From Actinomycetes bacterium (GTDB taxonomy: Bacteria > Actinomycetota > Acidimicrobiia > Acidimicrobiales > Acidimicrobilacustridaceae): DNA of 64,000 nt. The notes beneath the pieces were generated by a model, which did not search any database, was not told the origin of the DNA, and saw only the letters and a program-made list of their open reading frames with translations. Location of the stretch: positions 248,001 to 312,000 of the forward strand of contig JAKOVH010000016.1 in assembly GCA_029782145.1 (NCBI GenBank), read 5' to 3'. The translations under genes and the position numbers were made by a program. Below are positions 23,447 to 32,089 of this stretch, one piece after another; position 1 is the stretch's first letter; each line of letters begins with the position of its first letter.

Positions 23447-24651
23447 CGCCGTCCTCCCGTGGCCCGGACCGTGCTGGCTGGCGTCGACGACTCCGACGAC
23501 GCCAGCACCGCCAGCGCCGCCAGCGCCTGTCGCAGGCGGTCGACCTGCTCGTCGGTGTGGGCTGCCGACAGGGCGACTCGCAGCCGGCTGGTGCCGGGCG
23601 CCACGGTCGGGGGGCGGATGGCCGGCACCCAGATGCCCTCGGCCAGCAGCGCCTCCGACGCAGCCACGGCCGCCGCCTCCTCGCCGAGCACGACGGGCAC
23701 GATCGGGGTGGGGTGGCCGGGGTGGATGCGCTCGACGTGGGTGCGGAGGCGATGGCGCAGCTCGTCGCCCTCGGCCGAGACGACGACGCCGATGGCGGCG
23801 AGGGCGGCCGCCGCGTCGGCGGGGCTCGGCGCGGTGGTGAAGATGTAGCTCCGAGCCCGGTTCACGAGCAGCTCGACGATGGGGAGGGGCCCGGCCACGA
23901 AGCCACCGAGGGCGCCGAGGGTCTTCGACAGCGTGCCCACCTGGACGATCGGCGGGCCTGCCGGCGCGCACCTCGCCGGTGGCCGGGCCTGCAGCACCGA
24001 GTGGGCCTCGTCGAGCACGAGCAGGGCGTCGTGGGCGGCGCACAGCGCCATGAGCGCCTCGACGGGCGCCACGTCGCCGTCCATGGAGAACACGGCGTCG
24101 CTCACCACCACCTGGCGCTCGGCGCCGGGCTCGGCGAGCGCCGCAGCGAGGGCGTCGAGGTCGACGTGGCGGTAGGGGCGCAGCTCGGCGCCGTTGGCCC
24201 GCGCCATGCGGCACCCGTCGATGATCGAGGCGTGGTTCAGCTCGTCGGAGTGCATCCGCACCCCCGGCCCGCCGAGGGTGGCGAGCAGCCCGAGGTTGGC
24301 GGCGTACCCGGTGGGGAACACCACGGCGGCCTCGGTGCCCCGCCATCCGGCCAGGGCCGCCTCCAGGTCGTGGTGCACGGGACGGGACCCGACCACCAGG
24401 CGAGACGCGCCCGCTCCGGTGCCCCACCGCTCGACCGCCTCGGTGGCCGCGGCCTTCACCGCCGGGTGCTGGGACAGGCCGAGGTAGTCGTTGGAGGCGA
24501 AGGACACCACCTCGCGCCCGGTGGCGGTGAGGCGCCCGGCGGGCCCGGCGGCGTCGAACGAGCGCGGCTCGCGCCACTGCCCGGCGGCGCGCACGGCCTC
24601 GGCCTGCTCGACGGTCCAGGCGTCCCATCGGCTGCTGCCGGACCGGTTCAC
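23443..24651 (-). CDS. bioF: 8-amino-7-oxononanoate synthase
   Basis: BioF joins pimeloyl-thioester and alanine in the first committed step of biotin ring assembly. The 402-residue PLP enzyme shows SNDYLGLSQHP, GTGAGASRLVVGS, LDEAHSV and the PLP lysine in GTLSKTLGALGG. GTG 24651 overlaps the bioA stop, and the gene's stop overlaps bioD. The C-terminal ~15 residues are low complexity. Confidence 0.92.
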   Translation of the reverse strand: MNRSGSSRWDAWTVEQAEAVRAAGQWREPRSFDAAGPAGRLTATGREVVSFASNDYLGLSQHPAVKAAATEAVERWGTGAGASRLVVGSRPVHHDLEAALAGWRGTEAAVVFPTGYAANLGLLATLGGPGVRMHSDELNHASIIDGCRMARANGAELRPYRHVDLDALAAALAEPGAERQVVVSDAVFSMDGDVAPVEALMALCAAHDALLVLDEAHSVLQARPPARCAPAGPPIVQVGTLSKTLGALGGFVAGPLPIVELLVNRARSYIFTTAPSPADAAAALAAIGVVVSAEGDELRHRLRTHVERIHPGHPTPIVPVVLGEEAAAVAASEALLAEGIWVPAIRPPTVAPGTSRLRVALSAAHTDEQVDRLRQALAALAVLASSESSTPASTVRATGGRR

Positions 24652-25982
24652 GTGCCGCACACCTCGTCGACCGCCTCGCCCAGCACCTCCACGATGCGCT
24701 CGATCTCCGCCGGTGTCGAGCTGAGCAGCGGCATGAGCACGACGACGTCGCCGAGGGGCCGCAGCAGCACGCCGCGCCGCACCGCGGCCGCGCACACCAG
24801 CCGACCCCACCGCAGCCCGTCGCTGGGGGGCGCCAGCTCGACGCCGGTCATGAGCCCGCGCCGCCGCACCTCGGCCACCACCCCCGATCGTTCGCCGGCG
24901 AACTTCTCCAGCAGGAGACCCAGCTGGGCGGCCCGCTCGCGCACGTTGGCCAGCACGTCCCACTCGTCGAGCAGCTGCAGGTGGCGCCGGGCCACCGCGG
25001 CAGCGAGCGCGTTCCCGGAGAACGAGTGCCCGTGGTAGAAGGTCTTCTCGCTCAGGTCGGGGCCGAGGAACGCCCGGTAGACGCGCCGGGTGGCGACGGT
25101 GGCGGCCATGGGCAGGTAGCCGCCGGTGAGGCCCTTGCCGATGCACATGAGGTCGGGCCGCAGCCGGCACTGCTCCGACGCGAACAGGGTGCCGGTGCGG
25201 CCGAAGCCGGTGGCGACCTCGTCGGCGACGAGCAGCACCCCGTGCTCCCGGCAGGCGTCGCCCACCCGCTCCACCGAGTCCGGGTCGGTGACCCACATGC
25301 CCGCCGCGCCCTGCACCAGCGGCTCGAGCACCACCGCGGCCAGCTCGTCGGCGTGGGCCGTGATGAGCGAGACCGCGGTGTCGGCCCAGCCGGGGTCGTC
25401 GTAGCCGGGCGCCCGCAGCACGCCGAACCGCAAGGGGTCGAAGACGTCGGTGCCGAACCCGCCGGCACCGAGGGAGATGCCGCCGACGGTGTCGCCGTGG
25501 TAGGCGCCGCCCAGGGCGAGGTAGCGCGTGCGGCCCGCGACGCCCTGGTTCGCCCAGTACTGGAAGGCGATCTTCAGCGCCTGCTCCACCGCCGCCGCGC
25601 CGTCGGAGGCGAACAGGAAGTGCGGCTCGGAGACCGGCACGCGCGGCGCCAGCGCCTCGGCCAGCTCGATGGTGGCCCGGTTGCCGTTGCCCAGCAGCGT
25701 GGTGTGGGCCACCCGGTCGAGCTGCTCGCGCACGGCCTGGTCGAGCTCGGGCACCCGGTGGCCGAGCGTGGTGACCCACAGCGACGAGATGGCGTCGAGG
25801 TAGCGGCGGCCGTCGACGTCGATCAGCTCGTGGCCCTCGGCGGACTCCACGATCACCGGCTGGTTCTCGGCGTAGCAGGACATCTGGGTGAACCCGTGCC
25901 AGACGACCGCAGCGTCGCGGTCGACCCAGCGGTCGTGCGCGCTGGTGAGGTGCGCCTCGTCGGTGGCGGGCCCGTCGGTCAC
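24648..25982 (-). CDS. bioA: adenosylmethionine-8-amino-7-oxononanoate aminotransferase
   Basis: BioA converts KAPA to DAPA using S-adenosylmethionine as amino donor. The 444-residue class III aminotransferase has DAISSLWVTTLGHR and HTTLLG near the N-terminus, YHGDTVGGISLGAG, VADEVATGFGRTG and the PLP lysine in CIGKGLTGGYLPMAAT, all typical of BioA. GTG 25982 overlaps the stop of the upstream ABC1 kinase gene by four bases, so the biotin genes are translationally coupled to that kinase. Confidence 0.92.
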   Translation of the reverse strand: MTDGPATDEAHLTSAHDRWVDRDAAVVWHGFTQMSCYAENQPVIVESAEGHELIDVDGRRYLDAISSLWVTTLGHRVPELDQAVREQLDRVAHTTLLGNGNRATIELAEALAPRVPVSEPHFLFASDGAAAVEQALKIAFQYWANQGVAGRTRYLALGGAYHGDTVGGISLGAGGFGTDVFDPLRFGVLRAPGYDDPGWADTAVSLITAHADELAAVVLEPLVQGAAGMWVTDPDSVERVGDACREHGVLLVADEVATGFGRTGTLFASEQCRLRPDLMCIGKGLTGGYLPMAATVATRRVYRAFLGPDLSEKTFYHGHSFSGNALAAAVARRHLQLLDEWDVLANVRERAAQLGLLLEKFAGERSGVVAEVRRRGLMTGVELAPPSDGLRWGRLVCAAAVRRGVLLRPLGDVVVLMPLLSSTPAEIERIVEVLGEAVDEVCGT

Positions 25983-27511
25983 CCGGACAGCTTCGCGCTC
26001 GCGCCTTGGGGGTGGTGCCGCCGCCGCCACTCCTCGATGCGCTCGCCCATGGGGCTCGACGGTGGCCCGTCGACGAAGGGCCACAGCTCCTCGGCGATGC
26101 CCCGCCAGTTGGCCGTGGCGTGCAGCTCGCCGAACAGGGCGTACAGGCCGAGGTTGATGCGCTGGATGATCACGAAACTGCTCGGGAGGTTGGCCGCCTT
26201 CTGCATGACGGCGTAGGGGCCGGTGGTGTCGAAGAAGCGCCGCACCGTCTCCGAGGCGTACTCGGGCGAGATGGTGTAGGGCCCGGCCTCGCGCACGAAC
26301 TCGTAGAAGTGCCCGAGGTAGTCGACCACCTCGTGGTCGGTGACCGGCAGGCCGGGCGGCAGCAGGCCGATGCGCTCGATCGTGGCCCGGAACGCCGCCG
26401 GATCGTGCTCGAGCACCATGTGGCGGATCATCTCCCCGAAGTCGTCGAGCTCGGTCTGGGTGAAGTGCTTCACCAGGCCGAAGTCGAGGAACGTCACCCG
26501 CCCGCCGGGGTGGAACAGGTAGTTGCCGGGGTGAGGATCGCCGTTGAAGGCGCGCAGGCGGTAGAGGCTGCCGAACGCGAAGCGGTACAGCGTCTCGGCG
26601 GCGAGGTCCTTCTCCGCCTGGCTCCAGGTGAGCAGCTCGTCCCACCGCACGCCGTCGGAGAGCTCGGTGGTGAGCACCCGCCGGGTCGACAGGGCGGGCA
26701 CGACGGCCGGCACGTGGATGCAGGGGTGGTCGGCGTAGTAGCGGGCGAACTCCTGCTGGTTGGCGGCCTCGATGGAGTAGTCGAGCTCCTCGACGAGGCG
26801 CTCGCGCAGCTCGGCCACGAGGGTGCGGTGGTCGAGCCCGGGGAACAGCTGGCCCAGGCCGGCGAAGATCAGCCCGGCGTTGTCGAGGTCGGCGGCGACC
26901 GCCTCGGCCACCCCGGGGTACTGCACCTTCACGGCCACGGCGCGCCCGTCGAGGGTGATGGCGCGGTGCACCTGGCCGATCGAGGCCGAGGCGATGGGCA
27001 CCGGGTCCCACTCGGCGAACAGCTCGTCGGGCCCGCGTCCGAGCTCGTCGCGCAGGACGCCCGCGGCCAGCTCGGCGCTCATCGGCGGGGCGTCGTGCTG
27101 GAGGTCGGCGAGCGCCGCTCGCACGTGCTCGGGCAGGCCCTGGTCGAGGTAGCTCGCCATCTGCCCGAGCTTCATCAGGGCGCCCTTCATGTGGCCCAGG
27201 GCGTCGGCGATCTGCTCGGCGGTGCGCAGCTCGAACTCGGTGTCGAGCTGCTGGCGCCGGCCGGCGTCGGCGAACACCCGCCGGGCGCGGTGGGCGGCGT
27301 AGGCCCCGCCGGTGCGGGCACCGAGCAGGGCGAGGCGGGCGTTGCGGGCGGCCCGCCCCCCGTGGCGCACCGGGCCGGCGCCGTCACCTGCGCCGTCGCC
27401 CACGCGGCCGGCGCGGCGGCGGGCCGCCGCGGCCACGCCGGCCGCGAGCGCGGCCGCCCCGGCCAGGGCCAGGAGCACGCGCCGGCGGTGCGATCGGGGG
27501 GACACGGCCAC
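25979..27511 (-). CDS. ABC1/UbiB-family atypical kinase-like protein
   Basis: The 510-residue protein begins with a hydrophobic arginine-flanked segment and then an ABC1 domain. The family motif KGALMKLGQ (KxGQ) is near residue 130. AVKVQYPG supplies the nucleotide-binding lysine, and GDPHPGNY and FLDFGLV complete the catalytic and metal-binding set. UbiB-like proteins support quinone or other isoprenoid-lipid metabolism through ATPase activity. Here the gene heads the biotin operon with a four-base overlap into bioA. GTG 27511 fits the -10 box at 27520; GTG 27505 is equally plausible for translation. Confidence 0.85.
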   Translation of the reverse strand: MAVSPRSHRRRVLLALAGAAALAAGVAAAARRRAGRVGDGAGDGAGPVRHGGRAARNARLALLGARTGGAYAAHRARRVFADAGRRQQLDTEFELRTAEQIADALGHMKGALMKLGQMASYLDQGLPEHVRAALADLQHDAPPMSAELAAGVLRDELGRGPDELFAEWDPVPIASASIGQVHRAITLDGRAVAVKVQYPGVAEAVAADLDNAGLIFAGLGQLFPGLDHRTLVAELRERLVEELDYSIEAANQQEFARYYADHPCIHVPAVVPALSTRRVLTTELSDGVRWDELLTWSQAEKDLAAETLYRFAFGSLYRLRAFNGDPHPGNYLFHPGGRVTFLDFGLVKHFTQTELDDFGEMIRHMVLEHDPAAFRATIERIGLLPPGLPVTDHEVVDYLGHFYEFVREAGPYTISPEYASETVRRFFDTTGPYAVMQKAANLPSSFVIIQRINLGLYALFGELHATANWRGIAEELWPFVDGPPSSPMGERIEEWRRRHHPQGASAKLSG

Positions 27512-27519
27512 GGCGTCGC

Positions 27520-27525
27520 ACCCTA
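27520..27525 (-). promoter_or_regulatory. -10 box of a probable leaderless promoter for the ABC1-bio operon
   Basis: On the minus strand TAGGGT lies 8 bases before GTG 27511. It would drive the ABC1 kinase and the three biotin genes together. Confidence 0.5.
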
Positions 27526-27578
27526 CGGCCCCCGGGCGACGGCGCCACACCCGCGCCCGCCCCTGCCGCCCGGTTCGT

Positions 27579-27591
27579 GGAACAGCTGTCC
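27579..27591. promoter_or_regulatory. candidate operator in the ABC1-bio / TSUP divergent region
   Basis: GGAACAGCTGTCC is symmetrical around ACAGCTGT with one mismatch, and an overlapping GTTCGTGGAAC (27573-27583) is also palindromic. It is the least GC-rich patch of the 127-base divergent gap. It could be a repressor site for either operon; the protein is unknown. Confidence 0.3.
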
Positions 27592-27638
27592 GTTCTTTGA
27601 CCGGCCTCGGCGGCAGCCCCCAGACTCCCACGGTGAGC

Positions 27639-28493
27639 ATGTCGGTGGTGACGGCGGCGGGAGTGTTCGTGGTGGGCCTGGGGTCCGGCGTGCTCTCGGG
27701 CATGTTCGGCATCGGCGGCGCCGTGCTCACCACCCCGGGCATCCGGGTGCTGGGCGCCACACCGCTCGAGGCCATCGGCTCCACCGTGCCGCCCATCCTC
27801 CCCGGTGCCCTCTCCGGGACGTGGCGCTACAGCCGGTCGCGGATCGTGAACTGGCGGGTGGGCCTCGTCTGCGGCGTGGCGGGCACGGTGCTGGCCGTCG
27901 GCGGGGCGGTCGTCTCCGACCACGTGAACGCCCACCTGCTGATGGTCGCCACGGCGGGGATCCTGCTGTACACCGGCGTCTCGACGCTGGTGCAGGCCCG
28001 GCGCAGCACCCTCGCCGTCGTCGAGGCCGAGGGTCCCGACGCCGAGGTCGAGCTGGCCGTCGCCGAGGGCTCGCCCGGCGACGACACCGACGTCCTCGAG
28101 GCGGCCGCCGCCCACCGCCACCCGCTCGCGCGGCTGGTGGCCATCGGCGCCGGCGCCGGTCTCCTCGCCGGCCTCCTCGGCCTCGGCGGCGGCGTGGTGA
28201 TGATGCCGGCGTTCACGCAGGTGCTGAAGATCCCGATGAAGGTGGCGGTGGCCTCCAGCCTGGTGGCCGTCGCCATCTTCTCGGTCCCCGCGCTCGTCAC
28301 CCACACGGTGCTGGGCCACGTGAACTGGACCTTCGCCCTGCTGCTCACCGCCGGTGCCGTGCCGGGCGCGCAGCTGGGGTCGAAGATCACCCTCGGGGCC
28401 ACCGACCGCACCATCCGGCTGCTGTTCGGCGCGTTCCTCACCGTGCTCGCGGTGATCTACGGCACCAGCGAGCTCCTGGCCTTCTCCTCGTAG
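27639..28493 (+). CDS. TauE/SafE (TSUP) family membrane exporter
   Basis: The 284-residue protein has about eight helices in two halves. Each half carries the glycine-rich motif of the family: GMFGIGGAVLTTPG near residue 25 and GLLGLGGGVVMMP near residue 180, each followed by a Pro/Ser-containing helix. TSUP proteins export sulfite, sulfoacetate and other anions or carry them as facilitators; the substrate cannot be read here. A hydrophilic cytoplasmic loop of ~35 acidic residues separates the halves. ATG 27639 was chosen; GTG 27633, two codons upstream, is possible. Confidence 0.83.
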   Translation: MSVVTAAGVFVVGLGSGVLSGMFGIGGAVLTTPGIRVLGATPLEAIGSTVPPILPGALSGTWRYSRSRIVNWRVGLVCGVAGTVLAVGGAVVSDHVNAHLLMVATAGILLYTGVSTLVQARRSTLAVVEAEGPDAEVELAVAEGSPGDDTDVLEAAAAHRHPLARLVAIGAGAGLLAGLLGLGGGVVMMPAFTQVLKIPMKVAVASSLVAVAIFSVPALVTHTVLGHVNWTFALLLTAGAVPGAQLGSKITLGATDRTIRLLFGAFLTVLAVIYGTSELLAFSS

Positions 28494-28553
28494 GCCGGCC
28501 CCCCATGAGGGCACCCGACCCGGGTCGCTCGGTCGTGACGACCCGGCGGTGGG

Positions 28554-28559
28554 TAACAC
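28554..28559 (+). promoter_or_regulatory. candidate -10 box for the PiT-DUF47 operon
   Basis: TAACAC (followed by T) lies 7 bases before GTG 28567. It is a weaker match than the other TAnnnT elements because the sixth base is C. Confidence 0.35.
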
Positions 28560-28566
28560 TGGCGGC

Positions 28567-29577
28567 GTGACCCTCGCGGTGGTGGTGGGCATCGTCATGG
28601 CGCTGACCTACGCCCTGCTGAACGGGGTCAACGACGCCGCGTCGGCGGTCGCCATGCCGGTCGTCACCCGGGTGGCCCGCCCGGGGGCGGCGGTGCTCGT
28701 CGCTGCGGTCGGCAACTTCCTGGGGCCGCTCGTGCTCGGCACCGCCGTGGCCGGCACCATCGCCGGCATCGTCGCCGTCGAGGGCGCCGAGGGCGTCGCC
28801 GTGGTGGGCGCGGGGCTCACCGGGGCGGTGGCGTGGTGCGCGTTCGGCTGGTGGCGGGGGATCCCGACCAGTGCGGGGCACGCGCTCGTGGGAGGGCTCA
28901 CCGGTGCGGCGCTGCTGTCCGGCGGGGGCGACGCCGTCAACTGGGGCGGGCTGTCCCACGGCAAGCCGTCGGGGGTCATCGGTGCGCTGCTCTCGCTGGT
29001 CATCTCGGTGCTGCTGGGGCTGCTCGCCGGCGCCCTCGCCGACCGCCTGGCGCGGCGGGCGCTGCGGCGGGCGGCCAAGTCGGTGAGCCACGCCGTCGGT
29101 GTGGGGGAGTGGGTCTCGGCCGGTGCGCTGGCGTTCGGCCACGGCGCCAACGACGCCCAGAAGGCCATGGGCGCCATCGCCGCGCTCCTGGTCGCCTCCG
29201 GTCGCCAGGGCTCCGTCACCGTCCCGCTCTGGGTCACCCTCGTGTCGGCGGCCGCGCTCACCGTCGGCACCGCCCTCGGGGGCTGGTCGATCGTGCGCAC
29301 GATCGGCCACCGGATCGTGCGGGTGCGCTCCGTCGACGGGCTGGTGTCGCAGGGCAGCTCGGCCGCGGTGGTCGTGGCGTCGTCGTTGGTGGGCGCGCCG
29401 GTGAGCACCACCCAGGTGCTCGCGTCCTCGGTGGTCGGCGCCGGCCTGGGCCGGCGCCGCGGTCGCCACGTCCGTTGGGGCATCGTGGGGCGCATCGCCC
29501 TCTCGTGGGTGATCACCCTGCCGGTGTCGGCGCTCGTGGCGGCAGCCTTGTTGCCGTTGTGGAGGTGGATGTCGTGA
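28567..29577 (+). CDS. PiT-family inorganic phosphate transporter
   Basis: The 336-residue membrane protein has around ten helices. The duplicated signature of the family is clear: GVNDAASAVAMPV near residue 15 and GHGANDAQKAMGAIAALL near residue 190, with PTSAGHALVGG and APVSTTQVLASS as the paired substrate loops. It imports phosphate, or metal-phosphate, with protons or sodium. The next gene, a DUF47 PhoU-like protein, overlaps its stop and is the usual partner. Confidence 0.88.
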   Translation: MTLAVVVGIVMALTYALLNGVNDAASAVAMPVVTRVARPGAAVLVAAVGNFLGPLVLGTAVAGTIAGIVAVEGAEGVAVVGAGLTGAVAWCAFGWWRGIPTSAGHALVGGLTGAALLSGGGDAVNWGGLSHGKPSGVIGALLSLVISVLLGLLAGALADRLARRALRRAAKSVSHAVGVGEWVSAGALAFGHGANDAQKAMGAIAALLVASGRQGSVTVPLWVTLVSAAALTVGTALGGWSIVRTIGHRIVRVRSVDGLVSQGSSAAVVVASSLVGAPVSTTQVLASSVVGAGLGRRRGRHVRWGIVGRIALSWVITLPVSALVAAALLPLWRWMS

Positions 29578-30212
29578 AGCTCTCGCGTTGGTTCCTGCCC
29601 GAGACGCCCGACGTGCTCGGCATGCTCGTCGCCCAGTCGAAGGTGAGCATCGAGGGCATGGAGGCGCTCATCCGTTGGGCCCGCGGCGACGACGACGCCG
29701 CCGACGACGTGCGCGACTGCGAGCACCGCGCCGACCAGCACAAGCGCGAGCTGCGGTTCGCGCTGCGGTCGTCGTTCCTCACCCCGGTCGACGCCGAGGA
29801 TCTCTACGCCATGTCCGAGCGCCTCGACGCCGCGCTCAACCAGGCCAAGGACGCGGTGCGCGAGGCCGAGGTCATGGGCATGGCGCCCGGTGCCGCCGAG
29901 CTCGAGATGGCCGGGCTCATCGCCGAGGGCACCCGCCACCTGGCCGAGGCGTTCGAGGGCCTGGCCGAGGCGGAGGGCGGGGCCAGCGCGGCCCCGATCC
30001 CGCGCCGGGCCACCGACTGCGCCGACTCGGCCATCAAGTGCCAGCGCAAGCTCGAACGGGTCTACCGAGCCGAGATGTCCGGCCTGCTCGACGAGGAGGA
30101 CCTGCGCGAGCTCATGGGCCGGCGTGAGCTCTACCGGCGGCTGGCCCGCATCGGCGACACCCTCGTCGAGGTGGCCGAGCGGGTCTGGTACGCCGCGGTG
30201 AAGGAGGGGTGA
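29574..30212 (+). CDS. DUF47 PhoU-like partner of the PiT transporter
   Basis: The 212-residue, mainly helical cytoplasmic protein matches the DUF47 pattern: FLPETPDVLGMLVAQ at the start, then E/D-rich helices (DCEHRADQHKREL, LTPVDAEDLYAMSERLD) that resemble the metal-binding helices of PhoU. Such proteins sit next to PiT transporters and are thought to regulate them. The GTG start overlaps the pit-type stop in GTGA. Confidence 0.88.
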   Translation: MKLSRWFLPETPDVLGMLVAQSKVSIEGMEALIRWARGDDDAADDVRDCEHRADQHKRELRFALRSSFLTPVDAEDLYAMSERLDAALNQAKDAVREAEVMGMAPGAAELEMAGLIAEGTRHLAEAFEGLAEAEGGASAAPIPRRATDCADSAIKCQRKLERVYRAEMSGLLDEEDLRELMGRRELYRRLARIGDTLVEVAERVWYAAVKEG

Positions 30213-30250
30213 CCCATGCTGGAGCGAGACGACCTGCGGGAGGAACGCCA

Positions 30251-30685
30251 ATGACCGAGCCCCGGACCGACGGTGACGAGCCGGCGTCGACCAGGATCGA
30301 CCAGGCCATCGCCGCGCTCGGCGACTGGCGGGCAGCGACGTTGGGCCGCATCTGCCAGCTCATCCGAGACGCCGACCCCGACGTCGTCGAGGACCTGAAG
30401 TGGGCGAAGGCGTCGAACCCCGCCGGCGTCCCCACGTGGTCCCACGACGGCATCATCTGCACCGGCGAGGCCTACAGGTCCACCGTGAAGCTGACCTTCG
30501 CCCAGGGTGCTTCGTTGCCCGACCCGGCCGGGCTGTTCAACTCGAGCCTGGGCGGCTCCACCCGCCGGGCGATCGACATCCGCGAGGGTGAGGAGGTCGA
30601 CGCCGACGCCTTCACCGAGCTCGTCCGGGCCGCCGTGGAGCTCAACGCGGCGCGCGCGGCGGCGAAGCCGAAGCGGGCGCGGTAG
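30251..30685 (+). CDS. DUF1801-family protein
   Basis: The 144-residue soluble protein has the DUF1801 features: an N-terminal helical part with LGRICQLIRDADPDVVEDLKWA, then GVPTWSHDGIICTGEAY and KLTFAQGASL, and a basic C-terminus. Structures of the family show a small alpha/beta fold of unknown function, sometimes linked to iron-sulfur or DNA-related roles. ATG 30251 follows GGGAGGAA at about 30238. It may ride on the PiT-DUF47 transcript, 38 bases downstream. Confidence 0.78.
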   Translation: MTEPRTDGDEPASTRIDQAIAALGDWRAATLGRICQLIRDADPDVVEDLKWAKASNPAGVPTWSHDGIICTGEAYRSTVKLTFAQGASLPDPAGLFNSSLGGSTRRAIDIREGEEVDADAFTELVRAAVELNAARAAAKPKRAR

Positions 30686-30718
30686 CCGTCGCTGGTCGCC
30701 GACCCGGCCGTCGGCGGG

Positions 30719-32089
30719 CTACTTCTCGAGGCCGATGTCGGGGGCGTCCGGCACGTTGGGCACGGTCGAGGGGACGTTGATGTTGAAGTTGAACGTGCCC
30801 GAGATGCCGACGGTCTTGGCCACGACCATCCCGTTGATGTTGATGTAGTTGCCGCCACCCGAGCCCGTCGTCTTCAGGTTGGCCGACGGGACGTACAACG
30901 TCCCCAGGGCGAAGTCGGCGGTGCCGTTGATGGTCGCCTCGGTCGTGTCGGACCGGGACTGGAAGATTCCGACACCCGCGTACGGCCCGCTCGCCGGCGG
31001 CGGGAGGAACACCTTGCCGGTGCCGTTCATCTTCAGCTCACCGCCACCGATGAACAGGGTGACGCCGGCGCAGGAGCTGTCGGTGTCGCTGTTGGCGCAC
31101 GTGATCGAGGCGTTGCCGTTGGTCGAGAAGCCGTTGCCGAAGTAGTACAGGCCCGGTCGGAGCACCACCTTCGCGTTGTTGTTGATCTTGCACAGCGCCG
31201 GGAAGTACCCGGGCGACAGCGTCTGGTCGCCGCCGCTGCACGACTGAGAGGTGCCGGAAGGCACCGAGGGCTCGACGAGGTAGGAGAGCGGGTCGCCGAA
31301 CGGCGCGATGCCCTGCGTCGGGATCGTCTGGGTGCACTTGTTGGTCTGCGTGGCGGGGTCGCACGGCGCCAACGTGGCGGTGCCCACCACCCCGATGTAC
31401 TGGGACACGAGCTGCCAGCTCGAGCCCGACGAGTCCATCGCCCCAGCCGTGGTGCTCGTGCAGGAGGAGTTCACCATCACCGCACCGTTGGAGGAGAGCA
31501 CGGTGTCGCTGTCGCCGGCGAAGGTGAGCGCCGCGCACTTCGTCGGGTCGGTCGCCACCAGGCCGAAGTCGTAGGAACCGCCGACGGCGTGGTAGCGGCC
31601 CACGGCGCTGCGGCACACCCGCGGGCTCTTCTGGAGCAGCACGCCGGCGAAGAAGGTCGGCGTGCTCTGGCAGGCCTCGACTCGGACGAGGCTGAAGGGG
31701 TCGAGCGTCGAGCCGGCGAGGGTGTAGGGCGTGGTGACCGTGATGGTGACGCCGCCGAGGGTCTGGGTGCAGCTCGCCACGCCGCTCGCGCAGGTGGCGG
31801 GGGTCGGCTTGGTGCCCTTCACCAGGTCGTTGACGGCGTAGGTGAACGCCACCGCTCGTGCATTGTCGGCGTAGGTGGTCTTGGTCGCCTCGCTGGCGTT
31901 GGGCGGCAGCTCCCGGGCCGCCGCGAGGGCGGCGGCGTCGACCCCGCCCTGGGTCTGCCGCCGGACCTGGCGCGCGAACCCCAGGTCCACGACGATCGCC
32001 GTGATGCCGAGGATGGCCACCATGCAGAGCGCGACCAGCAGCAGCGAGACGCCCTCGTCGTCCTTCGCTCGGCGAGCCCTCAGCACCAT
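30719..32089 (-). CDS. TadG-like pilus assembly protein with large extracellular domain
   Basis: The 456-residue product begins with a TadG-type N-terminus: a basic start, DEGVSLLLVALCMVAILGITAIVVDLG-like hydrophobic helix (landmarks DEGVS and VDLGFARQ), and the GGVDAAALAAARELP segment conserved in TadE/TadG minor pilins. The rest is a long extracytoplasmic region rich in S, T, N, G and paired cysteines, which late on looks like beta-helix rungs (NGNASITC, GGGELKMNGTG, GTLYVPSANL). ATG 32089 lies inside the end of the tadE-like gene (10-base overlap). No prepilin, TadA ATPase or peptidase gene is in the window. Confidence 0.78.
   Translation of the reverse strand: MVLRARRAKDDEGVSLLLVALCMVAILGITAIVVDLGFARQVRRQTQGGVDAAALAAARELPPNASEATKTTYADNARAVAFTYAVNDLVKGTKPTPATCASGVASCTQTLGGVTITVTTPYTLAGSTLDPFSLVRVEACQSTPTFFAGVLLQKSPRVCRSAVGRYHAVGGSYDFGLVATDPTKCAALTFAGDSDTVLSSNGAVMVNSSCTSTTAGAMDSSGSSWQLVSQYIGVVGTATLAPCDPATQTNKCTQTIPTQGIAPFGDPLSYLVEPSVPSGTSQSCSGGDQTLSPGYFPALCKINNNAKVVLRPGLYYFGNGFSTNGNASITCANSDTDSSCAGVTLFIGGGELKMNGTGKVFLPPPASGPYAGVGIFQSRSDTTEATINGTADFALGTLYVPSANLKTTGSGGGNYININGMVVAKTVGISGTFNFNINVPSTVPNVPDAPDIGLEK

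Noticed and set aside
27573..27591. LexA/SOS box
   Set aside because: The actinobacterial box needs GAAC and GTTC four bases apart. Here the spacing or orientation differs.
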